DNA of 64,000 nt, taken from NCBI RefSeq assembly GCF_900109495.1, contig NZ_FOAA01000016.1, positions 1 to 64,000 on the forward strand, written 5' to 3'. A program made the position numbers and the translations under genes. Origin of the DNA: Ectothiorhodospira marina (GTDB lineage Bacteria > Pseudomonadota > Gammaproteobacteria > Ectothiorhodospirales > Ectothiorhodospiraceae). This document shows positions 55,367 to 64,000 of the stretch, piece by piece; positions within the stretch are counted from its first letter, which is position 1; each line of letters starts with the position of its first letter. Below the pieces are notes generated by a model. That model worked only from the letters and a program-made list of their open reading frames with translations. It had not been told where the DNA came from and ran no database searches.

Positions 55367-56134
55367 CTACAGGTGAAAGTCGGCAACGACGGGCGCGTGG
55401 TCGGAGGGACGCTCCAGCCTTCGTGGCGCCACATCGATTGTACTGGCGGTACACTGCCCGGCCAGAGCGGTTGTGGCCAGGATCAGATCGATTCGCAGCC
55501 CCTGATTGCGGCGGAAACGGGCAGCCCGGTAATCCCACCAGCTATAACTCGCATCCGGCTGATCAAAACGCCTGAAGACATCCACGAAGCCCAGATCCAT
55601 GATGGTCTTGAGGGCCTCCCGCTCAGGTGTGGAGCACAGGATTCGCTCGTGCCAGACCTCAGGATCGTGGACGTCACGATCCTCGGGGGCGATGTTGAAA
55701 TCACCCAGCACCACCACATGCTCATGCCGATCCCGCTCGGTACGCAGAAACTCGGTGACCCGACGCAGCCATTCCAGCTTGTAGGCATACTTTTCGGAAC
55801 CCACCTCGGAGCCATTGACCACGTAGAGGTTGATCACCCGCACGCCATCCACGGTGGCGGCCAGGATGCGCCGATCCGGGCTCTCCACGCCAGGGGGATC
55901 GGTCACCGGGTCCATGGCCGCCGTCCGTGAAAGCAGGGCCACGCCGTTATAGGTCTTCTGCCCCCCAAACACCGCCTGATAGCCTGCCGCCGACAGCGCC
56001 TCTACCGGGAAAGCCTCATCAATGAGCTTGGTTTCCTGAAGGGCCAGTACGTCGGGACGCTGCTGCTCCAGCCAGTCCAGTACATGAGGCAGACGCACCT
56101 TCAGGGAATTGACATTCCAGGTGGCGATCCTCAT
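55367..56134 (-). CDS. xthA: Exonuclease III (AP endonuclease family)
   Basis: The 255-residue endonuclease/exonuclease/phosphatase-fold enzyme repairs apurinic sites. Catalytic segments: [53 protein letters not shown], the [20 protein letters not shown] loop and the C-terminal APVVADF (the SDHAP context). Overlaps prlC by 4 bp and precedes ubiD by 11 bp, so it belongs to a prlC-xthA-ubiD run. Confidence 0.93.
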   Translation of the reverse strand: MRIATWNVNSLKVRLPHVLDWLEQQRPDVLALQETKLIDEAFPVEALSAAGYQAVFGGQKTYNGVALLSRTAAMDPVTDPPGVESPDRRILAATVDGVRVINLYVVNGSEVGSEKYAYKLEWLRRVTEFLRTERDRHEHVVVLGDFNIAPEDRDVHDPEVWHERILCSTPEREALKTIMDLGFVDVFRRFDQPDASYSWWDYRAARFRRNQGLRIDLILATTALAGQCTASTIDVAPRRLERPSDHAPVVADFHL

Positions 56135-58173
56135 GCCGCGGCCAGCCCCGAATGACGCAACAGGGCCTCGATATCGGGTTCCCTACCCCGAAAGGCCTTG
56201 AAGAGTTCCAGGGCAGGGCGGGATCCACCTTGCTCGAGGATCTCGGTAAGAAAGGCATGGCCCACGCCGGGACTGAACAGACCTTCTTCCTCAAAACGGG
56301 CAAAGGCGTCGGCAGAGAGCACCTCGGCCCATTTGTAGCTGTAATAACCCGCCGCGTATCCGCCGGCAAAGATATGCGAAAACCCATGCTGAAAACGATT
56401 GAAGGCGGGCGGCTTCATGACTGCCACCTGATCACGGACCTGGTCGAGGATCTCCTGAATGCGTGCCCCCCGATCCGGATCGTATTCCGCGTGCAGACGC
56501 ATATCAAACAGGGAAAATTCCAGTTGCCGAACCATCTGCATGGCGGCCTGGAAGTGCCGGGTGGCCAGAAGCTTGTCGAACAGGTCCTGAGGCAGGGGCT
56601 CGCCGGTTTCGTGATGGGCGGCAAACATGTCCAGGGCCTCCCGTTCCCAGCACCAGTTTTCCATGAACTGACTGGGCAATTCCACGGCATCCCATTCCAC
56701 ACCATTGATGCCGGCCACATCCGGGCAATCCACCCGCGTGAGCATGTGATGCAGTCCGTGACCAAATTCATGGAAGAGGGTGAGCACTTCATCGTGGGTA
56801 AACAGCGCCGGCTTGCCACCCACGGGCGGCGTGGAGTTGCAGGTCATGTAGGCCACCGGCAACTGCAGGTCATCACCATCGCGCAGGCGATTCAGGCACT
56901 CATCCATCCAGGCACCGCCCCGCTTGTGGCTGCGCGCGTACAGGTCCAGATAGAAGCGCGCCCGCGGGGTACCGTCCGGGTCCTGGATCTCGTAGAAACG
57001 CACCTCCTCGTGCCACACGGGAACGCCCGTCTCCTGATGGATGCGCACCTGATATAACCGCTCCACCAGATCAAACAACCCCTGCAACACGCGATCCACC
57101 GGGAAGTAGGGCTTGAGGTCTTCCTGAGAGAGGTTGTAGGCATGCTGGCGCAGTTTCTCCGAGGCATAGGCCAGGTCCCAGGCCTGCAGGTCTTCCAGTT
57201 CCAGATGCTCGCGGGCAAACTCGCGCAGGGTCTCCAGTTCCTGGACGGCGGCGGGACGCGCCCGTTCGGCCAGATCCGTGAGGAATCCCACCACCTGTTC
57301 CGGGGATTCGGCCATCTTGGTGGCCAAGGAGAGTTGGGCATAATTGTCATAACCCAACAGTCGGGCCTGTTCGTTCCGCAGGGCCAGAATGCGCTCCATT
57401 ACCTCGGAGTTGTCGAATTTCCGGTCGTGGGGGCCCTCGTCCGAGGCCCGTGTGACGTAGGCACCATACACTTCGCGACGCAGCTCCCGGTCGTCGGCAA
57501 AGGTCATGATGGCGTAGTAGGAGGGAAACTCGAGCGTGATCAGGCACCCCTCCAGGGAGCGCTGCCGGGCGTTCTGCCGCAACATATCCATGGCCGACTC
57601 GGGCAGGCCCTTCAGTGAGGCTTCCTCGGGCACATGGCGCTGCCAGGCCTGGGTGGCATCGAGGACATTCTCCTCGAAGCGTGAGGTCAACTGAGAGAGC
57701 CCTTGAGCGATCTCCTTGTAACGATCCTTCTGTTCATCTCGCAGGTCCACACCGCTCAGGTGGAAGTCCCGCAGGGCGTTGGTGATCACCCGTTGCTGCG
57801 TGGGAGAGAGGTCAGCAAACCCCGGACCTTCGGCCATACTCTGGTAGGCCTGAAACAGCCGGACATTCTGCCCCATCTCGGTAGCATAGTCGGAGAGCTT
57901 GGGCAGACAGGCATTATAGGCCTGACGGAGAGACTCGGAATTCACCACGGAATTCATGTGGCGCACCGGTGACCAGATTCGGTTGAGTCGGTCTTCCAGC
58001 AGAGCGAGGGGATGAATGAAATTCTCCCAGGTGAATGGCCCCGACTGATCCAGCAGGACATTCATGGCCTCGCGGTTTTCCGCCAGTACCTGGTCCACAG
58101 CCGGCTCCACGTGTTCCGGCAGGATCTCGGGAAACGGGGGCAACCCGCTCATCTGCAAAAGGGGATTATTCAT
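56131..58173 (-). CDS. prlC: Oligopeptidase A (M3 metallopeptidase)
   Basis: The 680-residue zinc peptidase degrades signal peptides and small peptides in the cytoplasm. The zinc motif HEFGHGLHHML is near residue 470, with the third ligand Glu in the later GVEWDAVELPSQFMENW stretch. The start ATG at 58173 (MNNPLLQMSGLPPFPEIL) resembles E. coli PrlC; a TTG at 58188 is the longer option. Length equals the E. coli protein. The stop overlaps xthA by 4 bp. Confidence 0.95.
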   Translation of the reverse strand: MNNPLLQMSGLPPFPEILPEHVEPAVDQVLAENREAMNVLLDQSGPFTWENFIHPLALLEDRLNRIWSPVRHMNSVVNSESLRQAYNACLPKLSDYATEMGQNVRLFQAYQSMAEGPGFADLSPTQQRVITNALRDFHLSGVDLRDEQKDRYKEIAQGLSQLTSRFEENVLDATQAWQRHVPEEASLKGLPESAMDMLRQNARQRSLEGCLITLEFPSYYAIMTFADDRELRREVYGAYVTRASDEGPHDRKFDNSEVMERILALRNEQARLLGYDNYAQLSLATKMAESPEQVVGFLTDLAERARPAAVQELETLREFAREHLELEDLQAWDLAYASEKLRQHAYNLSQEDLKPYFPVDRVLQGLFDLVERLYQVRIHQETGVPVWHEEVRFYEIQDPDGTPRARFYLDLYARSHKRGGAWMDECLNRLRDGDDLQLPVAYMTCNSTPPVGGKPALFTHDEVLTLFHEFGHGLHHMLTRVDCPDVAGINGVEWDAVELPSQFMENWCWEREALDMFAAHHETGEPLPQDLFDKLLATRHFQAAMQMVRQLEFSLFDMRLHAEYDPDRGARIQEILDQVRDQVAVMKPPAFNRFQHGFSHIFAGGYAAGYYSYKWAEVLSADAFARFEEEGLFSPGVGHAFLTEILEQGGSRPALELFKAFRGREPDIEALLRHSGLAAA

Positions 58174-58317
58174 GAAGGCTCGGATCAAGATAGGGTCAGA
58201 GTATTAATGTAACACGCGAATTCGCTTCTGAGCGCAGTCGTCGTGTCATCCCCCGTCGCCCCCTGAAATCACCCTTTTCAATGCGCGATGCGCATGCCGG
58301 ATGGCGGGGATCTCATC

Positions 58318-59214
58318 TCAGGTCGTGAGCAACAGCCAGGCAAGGCCGCCAATGGATAGCAGGAAGCCAAGTCCCCCCAAACGGGTCATCCAACGGTACC
58401 GGGTAACCAGGTGGTCCTCGGGCAAGGCCGACAGGATATAAGGCCGGCGACGATCGGGGCCACGACTCAAGAGGTGCGTTGCGGGTGCCATGGCGCGCTC
58501 GGCACGCTGCATCAGGGCCGTATCGGTGGCAGCCTGCCGGGCGGCCTCCCACTCTTCCAGACAGATCTCTCCGTCTTTGTTGGCATCGAAGCGGGCGAGG
58601 GCGGCGGGATCCTTTTTCCACTCCCTGAGGATCCGCGCGACCTCGGTGCTCAGCGTGGTTTCATCTCCGGTGACGTGACTGCGGAAATAACCGATGGCGT
58701 AGAGATCATCCTCAAGATGCAAACGACTCTCGATATAGCGATAACGTCCGGCACCCAGAAAGGTCCCCCCGCCCTTGGGCCCCACCAATGGGCGACGTGA
58801 GTCCCCGTGCCAGCGGTCCTGATGCACGTGGACCACCTGCGCCCCCTCCGGGTCCACCACGCATTGACCGGTTTCATCCTCCAGATAGAAGAGATCGGTG
58901 CTGGTCCCCTGATCCACACAGGTCCAGCGCTGACGGGATTGGCGCCCGGAGCCGCTGCGGTCGCGGCGATCGATCCGATAGGAATACCAGGCGCAGTGGG
59001 TACCGGTCAGTGGGGCAATGATGGGAGCGCCTTCCATGAGGCGGGCCTGACCCATGAGTTCCACGTAGCCCTGGGCGGCTGAACGAACGCGAGAGGTGGG
59101 CGTATCAGCGATCAGGCGCTTGCGAGTGGCCCCACGGATGAACCCGAACAGGGAGAGGCACAGGGTAGCACCCAGCAAGGTCGCCAGGAGCCAGAATTCG
59201 CCTGGATCCAGCAC
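58318..59214 (-). CDS. GIDE-domain membrane protein with an EF-hand motif
   Basis: The 298-residue protein has an N-terminal helix (about 8-28) and a C-terminal helix (about 278-296), with a GIDE-like domain between them (about 55-200). The GIDE text includes APLTGTHCAWYSYRIDRRDR and LVGPKGGGTFLGAGRYRYIE. GIDE is also found in the eukaryotic MULAN/E3 ligase family, but no RING is present here. Residues 210-221, DANKDGEICLEE, form a canonical 12-residue EF-hand calcium loop. It starts at GTG and lies 18 bp after lemA on the same strand; LemA and GIDE proteins commonly neighbour each other. Confidence 0.8.
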   Translation of the reverse strand: MLDPGEFWLLATLLGATLCLSLFGFIRGATRKRLIADTPTSRVRSAAQGYVELMGQARLMEGAPIIAPLTGTHCAWYSYRIDRRDRSGSGRQSRQRWTCVDQGTSTDLFYLEDETGQCVVDPEGAQVVHVHQDRWHGDSRRPLVGPKGGGTFLGAGRYRYIESRLHLEDDLYAIGYFRSHVTGDETTLSTEVARILREWKKDPAALARFDANKDGEICLEEWEAARQAATDTALMQRAERAMAPATHLLSRGPDRRRPYILSALPEDHLVTRYRWMTRLGGLGFLLSIGGLAWLLLTT

Positions 59215-59232
59215 TGGAGCGAAGGCCCGCGA

Positions 59233-59805
59233 TCAGTTGAACAAGGCCCGCACATCCACGTCCTGAGTCTCGCGACGGGTGAACTCCAGGAGATCAAAGG
59301 GACCGAAGCGGAACAGGTGGGCAATCACCAGGTCCGGGAATTGCTCGATGCGCACATTGTTACGGTTCACGCTCTCGTTGTAATACTCGCGTCGGTCAGC
59401 GATGGCATTTTCCAGGCCGCTGATCCGGGTCTGCAGATGGCGATAGCTTTCATCGGCCTTGAGGTCCGGATAGGCCTCGGCCACGGCAAACAGGTTGCCC
59501 AGACCAATACGCAGACCATCTTCGGCCTCGCCCAGGGATTTCATGTCACCTTGTTGCTGTGCGGCATTCACCGCTGAGCGGGCACGCATGACCCGCTCAA
59601 GGGTCTCCTTTTCATAGGCCATGTACTGGCGGCAGACTTCCACCAGCTTGGGCAACTCGTCGTAGCGCTGTTTGAGCAGCACCTCGATGTTGGACCAGGA
59701 CTTGGAGACCGCGTGCTTGAGGTTCACAAGGTTGTTGTAAATGAGCACTGAATACAGGGCGATCAGAAAGAAGATGCCCAGCATGACATAACCGCCGATA
59801 TCCAT
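59233..59805 (-). CDS. lemA: LemA family membrane protein
   Basis: The 190-residue protein has an N-terminal membrane helix (about 5-24) followed by a LemA helical domain: NNLVNLKHAVSKSWSNIEVL, KQRYDELPKLVEVCRQYMAY, VAEAYPDLKADESYRHLQTR and YYNESVNRNNVRIEQFPDLV. Function is unknown; family members help membrane or envelope processes. The ATG at 59805 is the family start. It is transcribed ahead of the GIDE gene. Confidence 0.93.
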   Translation of the reverse strand: MDIGGYVMLGIFFLIALYSVLIYNNLVNLKHAVSKSWSNIEVLLKQRYDELPKLVEVCRQYMAYEKETLERVMRARSAVNAAQQQGDMKSLGEAEDGLRIGLGNLFAVAEAYPDLKADESYRHLQTRISGLENAIADRREYYNESVNRNNVRIEQFPDLVIAHLFRFGPFDLLEFTRRETQDVDVRALFN

Positions 59806-59934
59806 GACATTGACCTCAGTCGGATGGTGGAAGCGCCTGGGGACCATTGTGCCCCAGGCAGCAGCGGGATGTCGCCCTGCGGATCGGCTGTTTTCGACCC
59901 ATGATCGCCTCGATCAGGGAAGGGCAGAGGACCA

Positions 59935-62412
<2,478 letters not shown>

Positions 62413-62444
62413 TCACCCCGGGTTGGAGGGTAGGATGGCCACGA

Positions 62445-62460
62445 TGTTCCACGTGGAACA
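62445..62460. promoter_or_regulatory. parS-like centromere site 1
   Basis: TGTTCCACGTGGAACA is a perfect 16-bp palindrome matching the chromosomal parS sites bound by ParB (Pseudomonas form TGTTCCACGTGGAACC, Bacillus TGTTTCACGTGAAACA). It lies between recF and gyrB, about 85 bp upstream of the gyrB start. Confidence 0.85.
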
Positions 62461-62476
62461 TCGCGCCGTTTTCGGG

Positions 62477-63556
62477 TCAGGCCTCCCTGACCGAGCCATG
62501 TTCCACGTGGAACATTCGCTGACTTGACCAGTTCCCCAGTCCCTGCACCTGCTTTGCCTCGATGGCGCTGACAAACACCTGACATTCCAGCCCACTCAGA
62601 AAGTCCAGAGCAGCCTCCCGCCGCTCTGCATCAAGCTCTGAAGGCAGATCATCCACCATCACCACCGCGGATCGCCCGGTGACCTGCCGATGGACTGCCA
62701 CCTGTGACAACCTCAATAACAGCACCGCCGTCTTTTGTTGACCTCGGGATGCCTGCATGGCCAACGAGACCCCATCCCGTCTCAGGACCAGTTCCGCCCG
62801 GTGTGGCCCCATCAGGGTATATCCCAGCGAACGCTCCCGATCCCGGGCAGACGCCAGCGCCTCACCCAAATTCACTCCCTCTTTCCAACCACGGCGATAC
62901 TCCCAGGTCATCCCCTCCACGTCGGGCAACTGCCACCGCAGTCCCACAAACACCGGCCAAAGGCGTTCCAGGTATCCACGGCGATAGTTATCCAGAGATT
63001 CTCCGCGTTCCGCCAGTTCCCGCTCCCAGCCCCTCAAAACGCTGTTCGGAAGATCTCGTCTCAGTGCCTCGTTACGCTGATTCAAGGCCCGACGGTAACC
63101 CTGCAGAATTTTCATGTATTCCGGTTTTTCGTGGAACAGCCCCCAATCCAGAAAGGATCGTCGCTCCGCGGGGGGGCCGGACAGAAGCTCGTGACTGTCC
63201 GGATGGATCACCTGCAACGGCAATACCCGCGCCAACTCCGACTGGGAGCGAACCGTGCGCCCGGCCAGTCGCCCACGCGTTCCCGAGGCCCCCTTGCGGA
63301 TTCCCATACGGATCTTTTCCGAGTGAGGGTAGGTCACCTGACCGGTGACCATCAGTTCCCGGCTACCCCGATGGACCACGTGTTCAATGCGCGTCGTCCG
63401 AAACGATCGTCCTGTGGCGAGCACGTGAATGCCCTCCAACAGACTTGTCTTACCGGAGGCATTGGGGCCAATGATGAGATTCAGGCCCGGCACGGGATCG
63501 AGCCGGGCCCTTGCAAAGATGCGTAGGTTGAAGATTTCGAGCCGGGAGAGACTCAT
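62477..63556 (-). CDS. recF: DNA replication and repair protein RecF
   Basis: The 359-residue SMC-like ATPase loads RecA at gaps. The Walker A is IGPNASGKTSLLEGIHVLAT. The signature and Walker B regions are SRGQQKTAVLLLRLSQVA and VVMVDDLPSELDAERR. Two bases separate the ATG at 63556 from the dnaN stop (TGAGGATG); a TTG at 63562 would overlap it. The last codons carry a parS-like site (MFHVEH encoded by TGTTCCACGTGGAACA). Confidence 0.95.
   Translation of the reverse strand: MSLSRLEIFNLRIFARARLDPVPGLNLIIGPNASGKTSLLEGIHVLATGRSFRTTRIEHVVHRGSRELMVTGQVTYPHSEKIRMGIRKGASGTRGRLAGRTVRSQSELARVLPLQVIHPDSHELLSGPPAERRSFLDWGLFHEKPEYMKILQGYRRALNQRNEALRRDLPNSVLRGWERELAERGESLDNYRRGYLERLWPVFVGLRWQLPDVEGMTWEYRRGWKEGVNLGEALASARDRERSLGYTLMGPHRAELVLRRDGVSLAMQASRGQQKTAVLLLRLSQVAVHRQVTGRSAVVMVDDLPSELDAERREAALDFLSGLECQVFVSAIEAKQVQGLGNWSSQRMFHVEHGSVREA
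62499..62514. promoter_or_regulatory. parS-like centromere site 2 (inside the recF 3' end)
   Basis: A second exact TGTTCCACGTGGAACA, 54 bp from the first, is built into the recF C-terminal codons. Duplicate parS sites close to the dnaN-recF-gyrB cluster fit ParB-dependent origin segregation. parA and parB are not in the window. Confidence 0.85.
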
Positions 63557-63558
63557 CC

Positions 63559-64000
63559 TCAAAGACGGATGGGCATGACCACGTAAATGGCGCGGGGCAT
63601 CACCTGGTCACGGATGACGATGGAGGCCCCGGACATGCGGAACTTGATCTCCATGATCTCGCCTTCCAGGTGAGTCACCACATCCAGCAGGTAGGTGCTA
63701 TTGAAGCCAATTTCCATGGCGGGCCCCGCATACTCCACTTCCAGTTCCTCTTCGGCCTCCTCTTGCTCCGGATTATGTGACTGCAGCTTGAGAAGGTTCT
63801 CCCCCAATTCCATGCGCACCCCACGCACTTTGTCATTGGAGAGGATGGCGGTGCGCCCCAATGCCTGTTTGAGGAGTTCCCGGTCGACCTTGAGCACATG
63901 CCCATCATCTTCGGGTACCACCCGTTTGTAATCCGGAAAGCGCCCATCAATCAGCTTGGAGGTGAACTGCAACCCGGCAAATACCGCTCGCAGATGGCTG
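63559..64000 (-). CDS. dnaN: DNA polymerase III beta clamp, C-terminal part (runs off the window)
   Basis: About 146 codons are visible up to the window edge; the gene's 5' part lies beyond 64000. The clamp signature FTSKLIDGRFPDYKRVVPED starts near 63966 and the C-terminus is IVIRDQVMPRAIYVVMPIRL, with EVEYAGPAMEIGFNSTYLLD in between. The protein encircles DNA as a dimer and tethers the polymerase. Only the second half of the third-domain region is judged. recF follows by 2 bp. Confidence 0.95.
   Translation of the reverse strand, partial: SHLRAVFAGLQFTSKLIDGRFPDYKRVVPEDDGHVLKVDRELLKQALGRTAILSNDKVRGVRMELGENLLKLQSHNPEQEEAEEELEVEYAGPAMEIGFNSTYLLDVVTHLEGEIMEIKFRMSGASIVIRDQVMPRAIYVVMPIRL

Overview
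The window is a high-GC bacterial chromosome segment from a gammaproteobacterium. The clues are hemC-hemD-hemX-hemY next to an AlgZ/AlgR-type two-component pair and argH, PrlC-type oligopeptidase A, ubiA and ubiD, and dnaN-recF-gyrB. Codon use, intergenic REP-like palindromes and the gene mix are compatible with an Ectothiorhodospiraceae-like organism, but that family is an inference. The right edge lies close to the replication origin: it carries dnaN, recF and gyrB plus two exact copies of a 16-bp parS-type palindrome. No rRNA, tRNA or CRISPR array was found.

Layout. 1-1535: remnant of a restriction/defence-like locus (HsdM cut off by an IS21-like element end, an HNH nuclease and a small protein with paired beta-barrel-like segments). 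1588-9364: methyltransferases, TcuA and TcuB (split by about 4.4 kb), an AhpD-like protein, a diguanylate cyclase, an EamA exporter and a Tat-exported Fe superoxide dismutase. 9568-18775: radC with a carotenoid oxygenase, cardiolipin synthase, ABC exporter, universal stress protein, MFS transporter and a hydrolase-OsmC fusion. 18863-24908: infA, a DUF2726-type protein, bioB/bioF, comF and ubiA. 25030-26680: a scar region with a fragment of a TVP38/TMEM64 gene, a ParDE-like toxin-antitoxin module flanked by two attC-like sites (an integron-type cassette without an integrase in view), an orphan antitoxin and a collapsed chemoreceptor pseudogene. 26818-32620: glutathione reductase, a gamma-carbonic anhydrase-like protein, an eight-copy 35-bp tandem array, an OmpA-family lipoprotein, aroE, hemB and a carboxylesterase. 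32607-38247: a signalling operon with a receiver-only regulator, a membrane pseudo-kinase fused to a DEDDh exonuclease, a small membrane protein and a sodium/solute-symporter histidine kinase. 38499-46675: argH, algZ/algR and hemCDXY ending in a clear terminator. 46761-53747: an epimerase, a second gamma-carbonic anhydrase-like protein, a DUF4168 protein, a sigma54 two-component pair and a chemoreceptor. 53892-59805: ubiD, exonuclease III, prlC, a GIDE-domain protein with an EF-hand, and lemA. 59935-64000: gyrB, recF and partial dnaN.

Working together: hemB and hemCD supply tetrapyrrole synthesis, with hemXY as accessory membrane proteins. ubiA and ubiD belong to ubiquinone synthesis. Glutathione reductase, the superoxide dismutase, the OsmC fusion and the AhpD-like protein point to redox stress handling. 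Several sensors (two full histidine kinases, a LytS-type kinase, a chemoreceptor and a diguanylate cyclase) suggest a motile, environmentally responsive bacterium.

The items most worth following are the attC-bounded toxin-antitoxin cassette, the symporter-kinase/pseudokinase-exonuclease operon, a family of palindromic elements (two 160-bp copies 39.5 kb apart plus the tandem array) and the parS pair.
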